A stretch of 64,000 nucleotides of DNA from Roseiarcus sp050010035 (GTDB lineage: Bacteria > Pseudomonadota > Alphaproteobacteria > Rhizobiales > Beijerinckiaceae), in assembly GCA_050010035.1 (NCBI GenBank), contig JBEKLU010000005.1, positions 1 to 64,000 of the forward strand, given 5' to 3'. The notes under the pieces are model-generated. The model made no database searches and was not told the origin of the DNA. It saw nothing but the letters and a program-made list of their open reading frames with translations. Shown here in pieces: positions 7,842 through 17,237 of this stretch. A program made the position numbers and the translations under genes. Every line of letters starts with the position of its first letter. Within the stretch, counting starts at the first letter, position 1.

Positions 7842-10124
7842 ATGTCGAGCGAAGGCGCGGCCGAACTCAAATCCGACGCGTTGCATTACCATCGCGAGCC
7901 GCGCCCCGGTAAGCTGGAGATCGCCGCGACCAAGCCGCTGGGCAACCAGCGCGACCTGGCGCTCGCCTATTCGCCCGGCGTGGCCTTCGCCTGCGAGGCG
8001 ATCGTCGCCGACCCGGAAGAGGCGGCCAACCTCACCGCGCGCCAGAACCTCGTCGCGGTGCTGACCAACGGCACCGCCGTGCTCGGCCTGGGCGCCATCG
8101 GCCCGCTCGCCGGCAAGCCGGTGATGGAAGGCAAGGCGGTCCTGTTCAAGAAGTTCGCCGGCATCGACGTGTTCGACATCGAGGTTAACGAGAAGGACGT
8201 CGACAAGCTCGTCGACATCATCGTCGCGCTGGAGCCGACCTTCGGCGGAATCAACCTCGAGGACATCAAGGGTCCCGAGTGTTTCGAGGTCGAGGAGAAG
8301 GCGAAGGCCCGCATGGCCATTCCCGTCTTCCACGACGACCAGCACGGCACGGCGATCATCGTCTCGGCGGCGGTCACCAACGCGCTGGAGCTGACCGGCA
8401 AGACGTTCGGCGAGGTCAAGGTCGTCTGCTCGGGCGCCGGCGCGGCGGCGCTCGCCTCGCTCAACCTCCTGGTTTCGCTCGGCGTCAAGCGCGACAACGT
8501 CTTCGTCTGCGACATCGAAGGCGTCGTCTACAAGGGCCGCGAAAAGCTGATGGACCGCTGGAAGGCGGCCTATGCGCAGGAGACGACGGCGCGCACCCTC
8601 GCCGACGTGATCGAGGGGGCCGACGTCTTCGTCGGACTTTCCGCCGGCGGCGTGCTCAAGCCCGAGCACGTCAAGCGCATGGCGCGCGATCCCCTGATCA
8701 TGGCGCTCGCCAATCCGACGCCCGAGATCATGCCCGAGCTCGCCCACGAAGCGCGCCCCGACGCGATGATCTGCACCGGGCGCTCCGATTATCCCAACCA
8801 GGTCAACAACGTCCTGTGCTTTCCCTACATCTTCCGCGGCGCGCTCGACGTCGGCGCGAGCGACATCAACGAGGCGATGAAGCACGCGGCGGTCGAGGCG
8901 ATCGCCGCGCTCGCGCGCGAGACGCCCTCGGAGGTGGCGGCGCGCGCCTACAGCGGCGAAGCCGCGCCGTTCGGGCGCGCCTCGCTGATCCCCAGTCCGT
9001 TCGATCCGCGCCTGATGCTGCGCATCGCCCCGGCGGTGGCGCGCGCGGCGATGGAGAGCGGCGTCGCGCGCCGGCCGATCGCTGATTTCGACGCCTACGC
9101 CGACCGGCTGTCGCGCTTCGTCTTCCGCTCCGGCTTCATGATGAAGCCGCTGTTCGCCAAGGCGCGCGCGGCCAAGAAGCGCGTGATCTACAGCGAAGGC
9201 GAGGACGAGCGGGTGCTGCGCGCGACGCAGGTGGTGCTCGAAGAGGGCCTCGCCGAGCCGATCCTGATCGGCCGCCCCGAGGTGATCCGCGAGCGCATCA
9301 AGCGCTTCGGCCTGACGATGAGCGCCGGCAAGGATTTCGAGATCGTCGACCCCGAGCGCGACCCGCGCTACCGCGACTACGTCGCGACCTATCTCGAGGT
9401 CGCCGGGCGCAAGGGCGTAACGCCCGACGCCGCGCGCACCATCGCGCGCACCAACGCGACGGTGATCGGCGCGCTGGCGCTGCATCGCGGCGAAGCGGAT
9501 GCGCTGATCTGCGGCCTGGAAGGGCGCTTCGCCTCGAGCCTCAGGCACATCAAGGACATCGTCGGCCTCGCGCCGGGGGCCAAGGATTTCGCCGCGCTGT
9601 CGCTGGTCATCGCGCGCAGCGGCGCCTATTTTCTCGCCGACACGCACGTGCGCGCCGAGCCCACCGCCGAGGAGATCGCCGATCTGGCGTTCGCCTGCGC
9701 CCATCACGTGCGCCGCTTCGGCGTGACGCCGAAGATCGCGCTGATCTCCCATTCCGACTTCGGCTCGGCCGACACGCCTTCGGCGCGCAAGATGCGCGAG
9801 GCGCTGGCGCTGGTGAACGCGCGCGCGCCCGATTTCGAGATCGACGGCGAGATGCAGGCCGACACGGCGCTGTCGCTGATCGCGCGCTCGCGGGTGACCG
9901 CCGACTGCCGGCTGTCGGGGGAAGCCAACGTGCTGATCTTCCCCAATCTCGACGCCGGCTCGACCGCGTTGCAGATGACCCGCGTCATCGCCGACGCCCT
10001 GCCCGTCGGCCCGATCCTCGTCGGCCCCGCCAAGCCCGCGCACGTGCTGACGATCTCGGTCACCGCGCGCGGCATCGTCAACATGACCGCGATCGCGGCG
10101 GTGGAGGCGGCGGGAGTGCATTAA
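7842..10124 (+). CDS. maeB: NADP-dependent malic enzyme with phosphotransacetylase-like domain
   Basis: 760 residues, the usual length of MaeB. The N-terminal half (1-430) is malic enzyme: LAYSPGVAFACEAI, the catalytic FHDDQHGTAIIV segment, and a Rossmann region (VVCSGAGAAALASLNLL). The C-terminal half (about 430-760) is a phosphate acetyl/butyryltransferase-type domain (KKRVIYSEGEDERVLRA, FPNLDAGSTALQM), which in this family is regulatory, sensing acetyl-CoA. It converts malate to pyruvate with NADPH in the cytoplasm. Single-gene unit with an AGGGCGAGGA-type ribosome site before the ATG. Confidence 0.95.
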   Translation: MSSEGAAELKSDALHYHREPRPGKLEIAATKPLGNQRDLALAYSPGVAFACEAIVADPEEAANLTARQNLVAVLTNGTAVLGLGAIGPLAGKPVMEGKAVLFKKFAGIDVFDIEVNEKDVDKLVDIIVALEPTFGGINLEDIKGPECFEVEEKAKARMAIPVFHDDQHGTAIIVSAAVTNALELTGKTFGEVKVVCSGAGAAALASLNLLVSLGVKRDNVFVCDIEGVVYKGREKLMDRWKAAYAQETTARTLADVIEGADVFVGLSAGGVLKPEHVKRMARDPLIMALANPTPEIMPELAHEARPDAMICTGRSDYPNQVNNVLCFPYIFRGALDVGASDINEAMKHAAVEAIAALARETPSEVAARAYSGEAAPFGRASLIPSPFDPRLMLRIAPAVARAAMESGVARRPIADFDAYADRLSRFVFRSGFMMKPLFAKARAAKKRVIYSEGEDERVLRATQVVLEEGLAEPILIGRPEVIRERIKRFGLTMSAGKDFEIVDPERDPRYRDYVATYLEVAGRKGVTPDAARTIARTNATVIGALALHRGEADALICGLEGRFASSLRHIKDIVGLAPGAKDFAALSLVIARSGAYFLADTHVRAEPTAEEIADLAFACAHHVRRFGVTPKIALISHSDFGSADTPSARKMREALALVNARAPDFEIDGEMQADTALSLIARSRVTADCRLSGEANVLIFPNLDAGSTALQMTRVIADALPVGPILVGPAKPAHVLTISVTARGIVNMTAIAAVEAAGVH

Positions 10125-10631
10125 ACATTCCGGGGGGAAGGAAAAAATTTGATTTGACAGGCCGCCGATCGGGGCGGAACCTGCCCGCGTTGTCTCAAGT
10201 CGCGCGAGCGGCTCGCAGGCAAACCAAGCGTCGGCCTCGCCATCGCGGGCCGACAGAAAGAACGGGGTAGCCATGACTCCGCCGGGGCAGAATTTCTGAC
10301 CTCGATGTCGTCGAGGTCGCGACGCCAACGCCGCCCGATACGCCAAGGCGGAACGGCGTCTCCGAAAATTTGACGTTCACCGTGCGGCCGCGGATGCGAA
10401 GGCCAAGCGTCTCGAGCGCCGCAATATCATCTGCAACATCCCAGAACGTTTCGCAGAAGCGAAACAGGGCCCCGCTTCGCTTGAATGCGCCGGGGCCCAG
10501 CGCTTTTTGTCGCGGTCGGCGCGCGCCGAGAGCGTGTTGCGATTAGCTCGACGCACGGCGCGATGTCGCGCCGCGTCCCTTCTCCCCGCCTGCGGGGAGA
10601 GCGAGTCGCTCCCGCCTAAACGCAGAGCCCC
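10125..10631. other. Intergenic region with a coding-like minus-strand remnant
   Basis: No intact gene. On the minus strand about 10,195-10,480 reads in one open frame without a good start: it includes FRFCETFWDVADDIAALET, an amphipathic protein-like stretch, then basic low-complexity sequence. This may be the tail of a decayed gene, but I do not recognise it. A terminator-like hairpin lies at 10,467-10,498. Confidence 0.35.
10467..10508 (+). terminator. Terminator-like hairpin with T-run
   Basis: GGGCCCCG pairs with CGGGGCCC across a 16-base loop, followed within six bases by TTTTT on the plus strand. It is 340 bases past maeB, so it may end an unseen transcript rather than maeB itself. Confidence 0.45.
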
Positions 10632-11483
10632 TTACCCCCGATAATCCAGCCCGATGTCCAGGATCGGCGCGCTGTGGGTCAGCCAGCCGACCGAGATCAG
10701 ATCGACGCCGGTCGCGGCGATCGCCGGCGCGCTCTCCCTGGTGACGCGGCCCGAGGCCTCCGAGATGGCGCGGCCGGCGATCGTCGCCACCGCGCGGCGC
10801 AAGTCTTCGAGCGACATGTTGTCGAGCAGCACCGCGTCGACGCCGACGCGAAGCGCCTCGTCGAGCTGGGCGAGCGTGTCGACCTCGACCTCGATCTTGA
10901 CGAGATGGCCGACGTGCGCGCGCACGCGCGCAATCGCCTCGGCGACGCCGCCGGCGATGGCGACGTGGTTGTCCTTGATCAGCGCCGCGTCGTCGAGGCC
11001 GAAGCGATGGTTGGCGCCGCCGCCCGCGCGCACCGCGTATTTTTCGATCCCGCGCAGCAACGGCGTCGTCTTGCGCGTGCAGACGATGCGCGCCCTGGTC
11101 CCCGCGACCGCGGCGACGAGCGAAGCTGTCGCGGTCGCGACGCCGCTGAGGCGGCTGAGGAAATTCAGCGCGACGCGCTCGGCGGTGAGAACGCCGCGCG
11201 CCGGGCCGTCGATCAGCGCGATCGCATCGCCCGGCGCGACGCGCGCGCCGTCGGGCCGCCGCTCGACGAAGACGATCGCGGGATCGATCAGGCGGAACGC
11301 CAACGCCGCCACGTCGAGCCCGGCGACGACGCCGTCCTGGCGCGCGATCATCGCGGTCCTCGTCATGAGGTCGCCCGGCGCGATCGCGTCGCTGGTGATG
11401 TCGCCGGCGCGGCCGAGGTCTTCGAGCAGCGCCGCGCGCACGATCGGCTCGATCAGGATCGTGGGAAGTCGCGCCGCGTTCAC
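10632..11483 (-). CDS. nadC: Nicotinate-nucleotide pyrophosphorylase (carboxylating)
   Basis: 283 residues from a GTG at 11483 whose last bases overlap the nadB stop (GTGA), giving the usual NadC length. It converts quinolinate and PRPP to nicotinate mononucleotide, CO2 and PPi, the third step of de novo NAD synthesis. Visible family motifs are LNFLSRLSGVATATA, the RKTTPLLRGIEKYAVRAGGGANHR region that binds quinolinate, and EVEVDTLAQLDEAL with VLLDNM. It is the last gene of nadA-nadB-nadC. Confidence 0.96.
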   Translation of the reverse strand: MNAARLPTILIEPIVRAALLEDLGRAGDITSDAIAPGDLMTRTAMIARQDGVVAGLDVAALAFRLIDPAIVFVERRPDGARVAPGDAIALIDGPARGVLTAERVALNFLSRLSGVATATASLVAAVAGTRARIVCTRKTTPLLRGIEKYAVRAGGGANHRFGLDDAALIKDNHVAIAGGVAEAIARVRAHVGHLVKIEVEVDTLAQLDEALRVGVDAVLLDNMSLEDLRRAVATIAGRAISEASGRVTRESAPAIAATGVDLISVGWLTHSAPILDIGLDYRG

Positions 11484-13027
11484 CCCTTCGCCCTCCGCGC
11501 GGCCGCCGTCGGCGCGCGATCGCCGGCGAAGGCGAGCGCCGAGGCGAGCCGCAGCGTCGAGCGCCGCGCCTCGCTCGCCTTCAAGGGAAAGTCGGTCCGG
11601 CAATGCGCGCCGCGGCTCTCCTCGCGCCGCAAGGCGGCGAGCGCGATCATCAGGGCGACGGCGGCGGGATCGGCCGCGGGTCCGCCCGCGAGCGCCAGCT
11701 CCGCCAACACGCCGACGGCCGACGCCAGATTTTCGCTCTCGCGCATCACTCCCGCGGCGGCGGAGAGGATCGGGCGAACGGCGCTCGGGTCGGCGGCGGA
11801 CGGCAATACTATCGGACGCGGCGGCGCGCCGCGCGCGAACGAGGCCCCGGCGACGCTGTCGGCGACGAGGCCGGCGAACACCGCCGCTTCGGTCAGGGAA
11901 TTGCTCGCCAGGCGATTGGCGCCGTGCAGGCCGGTCGAGGCCGCCTCGCCGCAGGCCCATAGGCCGCGCAGCGAACTGCGCCCTTCTTCGTCGACGGCGA
12001 TTCCGCCCATGTGATAATGCGCGGCGGGGCGCACCGGGATCGGCTGGCGCGCCGGATCGACGCCCGCCTCGCGGCAGAACGCGGCGATGACGGGAAAGCG
12101 CGCGGCGAAGCGTTCGCCGAGCGCTCGGCGCGCGTCGAGGAAGACGCGATGCCCTTGCGCGCGCCGCCGCCAGATCGCGCGCGCCACGACGTCGCGCGCC
12201 GCCAGCTCCGCGCCGGGCGTGTCCAGCATGAAGCGCTCGCCGGTCTCGTCGATCAGAACGGCGCCTTCGCCGCGCACGGCCTCGCTGATCAGCGGCGCCG
12301 GCCGCGCCGGCCCATCGAACGCGGTCGGGTGGAACTGCACGAATTCGACGTCGGCGAGTTCGGCGCCGGCGCGCGCGGCGAGCGCCAGGCCCTGGCCGAA
12401 ACTGCCGTTCGGGTTGGTGCCGACCTCGTAAAGGGCGCCGACGCCGCCGGTGGCGATCACCACTTTGTCCGCGGCCAGCGTGAGCGGCCCCTGCGGCCCG
12501 ACGACGAGCAGCCCTCTCACCGCGCCATCCTCGACGATGAGCCGGCGCGCCTCGAATCCTTCGAGCGCGCGGATCGAGGGCGTGCGGCGCGCCGCGGCGA
12601 CGAGCGCGCGCATCAGCTCGCGTCCCGTGCCGTCGCCGCCGGCGTGGACGATGCGGCGGCGCCGATGCGCCGCCTCCAGCCCCAGCGCAAAACCGCCGTC
12701 GGATGCGCGATCGAACGCGACGCCGAGGCGCGCCAGCTCTTCGATCGCCTGCGGCGCCGCGCGGGTGAAGCGTTCGACGATCGCCGCCACGCAGAGCCCG
12801 TCGCCGGCGGCGAGCGTGTCGGCCGCGTGCAGTTCCGGGCTGTCGTCGGCCCCGAGGGCGGCGGCGAGGCCGCCCTGCGCCCACAGGGTCGAGCCCTCGG
12901 CGCCCAGCGGCGACTTGGAGACGACGACGACCGGGCGCGGCGCGAGGCGCAGCGCGGTCATCAGGCCGGCGAGCCCGGCGCCGACGATCGCGACGCGGCC
13001 GTCGAGCGTGCGAAGATCGGCGCTCAC
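11480..13027 (-). CDS. nadB: L-aspartate oxidase
   Basis: 515 residues from a GTG at 13027 overlapping the nadA stop codon by four bases; upstream codons in this frame belong to the shadow of nadA. It oxidises L-aspartate to iminoaspartate with FAD. The dinucleotide-binding motif (AIVGAGLAGLMTAL) is at the N-terminus, with the LWAQGGLAAAL segment, an internal HTGGxG-like FAD/substrate region (VIATGGVGALYEVGTNP) and HYHMGGIAVDEEGRSSLRGL of the succinate dehydrogenase/NadB fold. Coupled by overlaps to nadA and nadC and probably controlled by NadQ. Confidence 0.96.
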   Translation of the reverse strand: MSADLRTLDGRVAIVGAGLAGLMTALRLAPRPVVVVSKSPLGAEGSTLWAQGGLAAALGADDSPELHAADTLAAGDGLCVAAIVERFTRAAPQAIEELARLGVAFDRASDGGFALGLEAAHRRRRIVHAGGDGTGRELMRALVAAARRTPSIRALEGFEARRLIVEDGAVRGLLVVGPQGPLTLAADKVVIATGGVGALYEVGTNPNGSFGQGLALAARAGAELADVEFVQFHPTAFDGPARPAPLISEAVRGEGAVLIDETGERFMLDTPGAELAARDVVARAIWRRRAQGHRVFLDARRALGERFAARFPVIAAFCREAGVDPARQPIPVRPAAHYHMGGIAVDEEGRSSLRGLWACGEAASTGLHGANRLASNSLTEAAVFAGLVADSVAGASFARGAPPRPIVLPSAADPSAVRPILSAAAGVMRESENLASAVGVLAELALAGGPAADPAAVALMIALAALRREESRGAHCRTDFPLKASEARRSTLRLASALAFAGDRAPTAAARRAKG

Positions 13028-14007
13028 AGCACGATCATCCGCTCGACCGCGCGGCGCGCCCGCGTCGCGATCGCCGGATCGATGGTCACTTCGTATCGGT
13101 TCTCTTCCAGCGCGCGCCGGATGTTGGCCAGCGTGATCCGCTTCATGTGCGGACAGAGGTTGCAGGGACGGACGAACTCGACGTCGGGAAAGCGGACCGC
13201 GACGTTGTCGCTCATCGAGCATTCGGTGAGCAGCACGACCTGCCGCGGCTTGCGGTCGGCGACGAAGGCGGACATTTGCGCGGTCGAGCCGGCGAAGTCC
13301 GCTTCCTCCACCACTTCGGGCGGGCACTCGGGATGAGCGAGCACGACGACGCCGGGATGGTCCTCGCGCAACTGGCGCACGTCGGCGCTGGTGAAGAGCT
13401 CGTGCACCTCGCAGCGCCCGTCCCACGCGATGATCTCGACCTTCGTCTGCCGGGCGACGTTGGCCGCCAGATACTTGTCGGGCAGCATGATGACGCGCGG
13501 CGCGCCGAGCGACTCGACGACGCGGCGCGCGTTGCCGGAGGTGCAGCAGACGTCCGATTCCGCCTTCACCGCCGCCGAGGTGTTGACGTAGGTGACGACG
13601 GGGACGCCGGGATGGCGCCGGCGCAGCGCCCGCACGTCCTCGGCCGTGATCGATTCGGCGAGCGAGCAGCCGGCTTCAGGATCGGGGATCAGCACGGTCT
13701 TTTCCGGATTGAGCAGCTTGGCGGTCTCGGCCATGAAATGCACGCCCGCCATCACGATCGCGCGCGCGTCGACTTTCGCCGCTTCGCGCGCCAGGGCGAG
13801 GCTGTCGCCGACGAAATCGGCGACGCAGTGGAAGATTTCCGGCGTCTGGTAGTTATGCGCGAGGATCACCGCGTCGCGGCGCTTCTTCAGCGCCTCGATG
13901 GCCTCGATGTCGGCGGCGAACGCCGGCCATTCCATCGGCGGAATCACCCGCGCGACGCGTTCGTAAAGCCGGCTGACCCCGGCGGGCGTTTCCACGTGCA
14001 CGGTCAT
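13024..14007 (-). CDS. nadA: Quinolinate synthase A
   Basis: 327 residues. It condenses iminoaspartate with dihydroxyacetone phosphate to quinolinate using a [4Fe-4S] cluster. Motifs: ILAHNYQ near residue 48, FMAETAKLLNPEK near 91, AGCSLA near 112, VNTSAAVKAESDVCCTSGNA near 141, and CNLCPHMKRITLANI near 282. The conserved cysteines expected for cluster binding are present. It is the first gene of the operon; the promoter/operator region with two palindromes lies directly before its ATG. Confidence 0.97.
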   Translation of the reverse strand: MTVHVETPAGVSRLYERVARVIPPMEWPAFAADIEAIEALKKRRDAVILAHNYQTPEIFHCVADFVGDSLALAREAAKVDARAIVMAGVHFMAETAKLLNPEKTVLIPDPEAGCSLAESITAEDVRALRRRHPGVPVVTYVNTSAAVKAESDVCCTSGNARRVVESLGAPRVIMLPDKYLAANVARQTKVEIIAWDGRCEVHELFTSADVRQLREDHPGVVVLAHPECPPEVVEEADFAGSTAQMSAFVADRKPRQVVLLTECSMSDNVAVRFPDVEFVRPCNLCPHMKRITLANIRRALEENRYEVTIDPAIATRARRAVERMIVL

Positions 14008-14011
14008 GTTT

Positions 14012-14030
14012 TATACTCACGTTGAGCATA
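14012..14030. promoter_or_regulatory. Palindromic operator 1 before nadA (NadQ-type)
   Basis: A 19-base inverted repeat centred on 14021: TATaCTCA, a 3-base centre, TGAGcATA, with one arm mismatch besides the centre. It lies 5-23 bases before the nadA start, where a bound repressor would block transcription or its start. Assignment to NadQ is inferred from the adjacent nadQ gene and the repeat's half-site likeness to site 2. Confidence 0.8.
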
Positions 14031-14036
14031 TCCGAG

Positions 14037-14057
14037 ATATACTTATCATGAGTATAT
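14037..14057. promoter_or_regulatory. Palindromic operator 2 before nadA (NadQ-type)
   Basis: A 21-base inverted repeat centred on 14047: ATATACTtAT, C, ATgAGTATAT, with nine of ten arm pairs matching. Its centre is 26 bases from that of operator 1. It lies between the nadQ stop and nadA; AT content suggests the nadA promoter overlaps it. Confidence 0.8.
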
Positions 14058-14063
14058 TTGGCG

Positions 14064-15017
14064 TCAAGCCCTCGCGAGCGGCAATTTCGTGCCGGCCAGC
14101 GCCCGCTCCTCGCGCACCGCGGTGCGGAACCGATAGAGCTTGGCGGGCCGGCCGCCCGTATCGGCGGCGGTTTCGCCGGTCTCCTCGACCAGATCTTGCT
14201 GCTCGATCAGCCGGCGGAAATTCGGCTTGTGGACGAGCAGGCCGGCCAGCGCCTCGACGCAGCGCTGCAACTGCGACAGCGTGAAGGTCGCGGGCAGCAG
14301 CTCGAACACCACCGGGTTGTATTTGATCTTGGCGCGCAGCCGCGCGATGCCGGTGGCGAGAATGCGCCGGTGATCGCCGTTCATCGCGCGACCCGTCGCC
14401 GCAGGGGCGCGGGCGCGCGATTCGCGGCGCGACTCCGCGACCAGGCCCGCCTCGAACAGCAGCTCGTAGCGCTGCAACACCAGCTCCTCGTTCCAGCGGC
14501 AGCCCTCGAGGCCGAAGGCGACGGCAGCGCGCCGCCAGCGGCCGCGTTGCGTCGCCGCATCGGGCGCGCTTTCCCCCCAGGCGCGTAAGTTCGGCGCGAG
14601 GGCCGCGTCGACGAGGCGCGGCGCGCCGGCGCGATGATCCTCCCAGGGGAAATAATCGTACCAGTCGCGCCAGCCGGCGTGCGGCGCGGCGGCGTCCTCG
14701 GCGCGCGTCAAGCCGAGATAGCTGATCGAGATCGCCCGCGCCTCGTCGGCGCCGCCGCGCCGGTCGCGATCGGCGAAGGTGTAGAGCTGCTCGACATAGC
14801 CGATGGGATGGCGGGTCTGCCGCTCCACCCAGGCGCGCAGGCCCGACTGCAGCGAGCGGTGCCCGACCTCGAACGGTCCCGACGGCAGCGCCAGGCCGTC
14901 GTCGATCGTCATCACCTTCGGTCGCCCGTCGACGACGGCGACCAAAACGGCGATGAGCTCGACGGCGATCGGCGGCGCCAGTTCATCCGCCACTCCGCCC
15001 TCGGCCCGCCCCGCCAT
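14064..15017 (-). CDS. nadQ: NadQ/NrtR-family Nudix transcriptional regulator of NAD synthesis
   Basis: 317 residues from the ATG at 15017; upstream in-frame codons lack family character. The N-terminal part (about 15-160) is a Nudix-fold domain (VLVAVVDGRPKVMTIDDGLALPSGPFEVGHRSLQSGLRAWVERQT) in which the catalytic Nudix box is not conserved. This is as expected for a sensor of NAD-related nucleotides rather than a hydrolase. The C-terminal part (about 220-300) is the winged helix of the NrtR group (ELLPATFTLSQLQRCVEALAG, KPNFRRLI). NadQ regulators of alphaproteobacteria repress nadABC. It lies 56 bases upstream of nadA on the same strand. Confidence 0.88.
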   Translation of the reverse strand: MAGRAEGGVADELAPPIAVELIAVLVAVVDGRPKVMTIDDGLALPSGPFEVGHRSLQSGLRAWVERQTRHPIGYVEQLYTFADRDRRGGADEARAISISYLGLTRAEDAAAPHAGWRDWYDYFPWEDHRAGAPRLVDAALAPNLRAWGESAPDAATQRGRWRRAAVAFGLEGCRWNEELVLQRYELLFEAGLVAESRRESRARAPAATGRAMNGDHRRILATGIARLRAKIKYNPVVFELLPATFTLSQLQRCVEALAGLLVHKPNFRRLIEQQDLVEETGETAADTGGRPAKLYRFRTAVREERALAGTKLPLARA

Positions 15018-15284
15018 CGTCCGCCCCTCGCCAAGCCCGCGCGAACGCAGGATTAGCGTGAATTCGCCGCGCCGCAAGGGGCGCCGCGGGCGCGCAGGCG
15101 CCGTCTCCCCCGAAGAAATTCACGGCGACCCCAGAGGCGACGGGCCCGGCGAAGGCGCGCCGGCGCGGGGCGGACCGTAAAGGAAGCGGGCCCCGAAGCG
15201 GCGATTTGCAAATTCGCCGAAGCTGGGCAAATGTGCGGCCGAGCCTCGCCTGTCGCGAGGACATCCGTCGGCAGGGGGCAAACT

Positions 15285-16556
15285 ATGCTTCATCATCCCA
15301 ATCGCGCGAGCGCTCGCGCCCGCTTGTTCGCCTTCGCCCTGGCCGCGGGGGCGTCGATCGTTCCGGCTTCCCTGGTCTTCGCCTGGCCGTTCGGCGGCGG
15401 CGGCGACGTCACGATCGAAAACTTCACCGCCCATGAGCAGGACGGCAGCGCTCTCGTCATCGCGCGCGCGGACTTCGTCAACGCCAATCTGAGCAAAGAC
15501 GAAATCGTCAAAATGCTGACGCCGGACACGCCCGAAGCCGACGAACGCGTCCTGGTGCAGAAGTTCAAGGCCGACAAGATTTCGATTCCCTCGATCGACA
15601 TCGCCACGAAGGAAGGCGGCAAGATCCATATTCACGACGTCGCCGCCAACCATATCGACGCCGGCAAGGTGGGCGATCTCGGGTTCGCGGCGATGGAGGC
15701 GTCGGGAACCGACAACGGCGGCGCGTACTCGCTCAAGTCGGGCGCGCTTCGCCTGGAGGGCCTGGATCTCGCCGACGCCTTGAAGGCGGTCGGCGCCCCG
15801 CAGGAGGCCGCCCAGAAGGGGCGCCTGGGCCACCTGACCTGGCAGTCGCTGGACATCGTCGCCCCGGACGCCGAGAGCGGCCCGGGCAAGACGATCCACA
15901 TTGCGCTCGCCTCGGCCGAGGTTCGCTCCAGCTACGACGGCGATATCCTCAAGCACGGCGACACCAAACTCACCGGGCTCATCGTCGAGCCGTCGCCCGA
16001 CTCGGAGTTCGGCAAGAACCTCGCCGAGCTCGGCTATTCCAAGCTCGAGATGGCGCTGGTCATCGGCGCCGATTACCAGCCCGCCGCCAAGACGTTTACG
16101 CTCGACGAACTGACGATCGAGGGCGCGCAGATGGGCTCGATCCGCCTCACGGCGAATTTCGGCGACATCGACCCCGCGCTGTTCAGCCCCGACAACAGCG
16201 CCCGCCTGGCGGCCTTGCTCGGATGCAGCATCTCGTCGCTGGAAATCAAGGTCGTCAATTCCGGCCTGTTCGAAAAGGCGCTCGCCTTCACCGCCAAGCA
16301 GCAGGGCGCGAGCGCCGACGCGCTCAAGCAGCAATGGTCGGCGATGACCGGGCAGATGGCGCCGATGCTGCTCGGCGGCGACCCGTCGGCGTTGAAAGTC
16401 GCCGCCGAGGCGCAGAAATTCATCGAGGCGCCGAAGAACCTCACCATCTCGATCAAGGCCAAGAGCGGCGGGCTGAAGGCCGCGGATTTCGAGGCGATCG
16501 ACGACCCCGCCGCTTTCGTCAGCAAGCTCGACATCGCCGCGGCCGCCAACCAATAG
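15285..16556 (+). CDS. Exported protein of unknown function
   Basis: 423 residues from the ATG at 15285 (a frame from 15231 adds residues that precede a clear signal peptide). Basic start, hydrophobic run LFAFALAAGASIVPASLVFA, predicted cleavage after about residue 33. The mature part is acidic with beta-rich repeated themes (VTIENFTAHEQDG, IDIATKEGGKIHIHDV, FTLDELTIEGAQMGSIRLTANF) and no known domain. Probably a periplasmic protein. It is followed by a second exported protein on the same strand 131 bases on. Confidence 0.75.
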   Translation: MLHHPNRASARARLFAFALAAGASIVPASLVFAWPFGGGGDVTIENFTAHEQDGSALVIARADFVNANLSKDEIVKMLTPDTPEADERVLVQKFKADKISIPSIDIATKEGGKIHIHDVAANHIDAGKVGDLGFAAMEASGTDNGGAYSLKSGALRLEGLDLADALKAVGAPQEAAQKGRLGHLTWQSLDIVAPDAESGPGKTIHIALASAEVRSSYDGDILKHGDTKLTGLIVEPSPDSEFGKNLAELGYSKLEMALVIGADYQPAAKTFTLDELTIEGAQMGSIRLTANFGDIDPALFSPDNSARLAALLGCSISSLEIKVVNSGLFEKALAFTAKQQGASADALKQQWSAMTGQMAPMLLGGDPSALKVAAEAQKFIEAPKNLTISIKAKSGGLKAADFEAIDDPAAFVSKLDIAAAANQ

Positions 16557-16687
16557 GGCCGACGGGGCCGGCTCTTGCGGCCGACCCCGGGTTCGCCCGT
16601 TTCGTCACGCGTCTCTCTCTTCCTCGTCCGCCGCGTCCTGCGGCGGGCTCCTCTATCGTCTCAAAGCCGACCCACGGAGAATTGACC

Positions 16688-17185
16688 ATGAAGCGCTTTG
16701 TCTTGCTCGCCACCCTGGCGTTGGGCCTCGCCGGCGCCGCGGCGAACGCGGCGACCTTTCCGATCCCCGACGAAAATCCGATCGCCACGGTCAGCATTCC
16801 CGATTCCTGGGGGCCCAAGACCTACGACGGAGGCGTCGAGGCGACTTCCGACGACGGCGGGATTTATGTCGCGATCGAAGCGGTCGCGGCGGAGGACGTG
16901 AAGTCGGCGCTCGAGGAAGGCCTGAAGTTCTTCGTCAAGAGCGGCGTCGAAATCAATTCCGAGTCGGGGAAGACCCAAGACGCCAAGATCAACGGGCTCG
17001 ACGCGTTCGACGTGGCTTTCACCGGCAAGGACAAGGACGGTCCGGCCAACATCAGCCTGACGCTGGTCAAGACGAACGCCAAAGCCAAGTTCCTCATGCT
17101 CTACTACTGGGGATCTCCCGCCGGCGAGAAGGCCAACGCCAGCGATCTCGAGGCGATCGCGGACAGCATTCAGGCGACGAAATAG
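16688..17185 (+). CDS. Small periplasmic protein of unknown function
   Basis: 165 residues with a clear signal peptide (MKRFVLLATLALGLAGAAANA). The mature part includes ATVSIPDSWGPKTYDGGVEATSDDGGIYVAIEA-like segments, similar in tone to PsbP/DcrB-like stress domains found in many small proteobacterial exported proteins. An AGGAG-like site (acggagaattgacc) precedes the ATG at 16688. Function unknown. Confidence 0.75.
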   Translation: MKRFVLLATLALGLAGAAANAATFPIPDENPIATVSIPDSWGPKTYDGGVEATSDDGGIYVAIEAVAAEDVKSALEEGLKFFVKSGVEINSESGKTQDAKINGLDAFDVAFTGKDKDGPANISLTLVKTNAKAKFLMLYYWGSPAGEKANASDLEAIADSIQATK

Positions 17186-17237
17186 CGCGACGCGTCGCGC
17201 CGTCGTTCCCTATCTTCAGTTCGAGCGGAACCTTCGC

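Noticed and set aside
7491..10346. 951-residue open frame on the minus strand opposite maeB
   Set aside because: It is the GC-rich antisense shadow of malic enzyme; its sequence is low-complexity His/Arg/Asp/Ala with no domain, whereas maeB is unmistakable.
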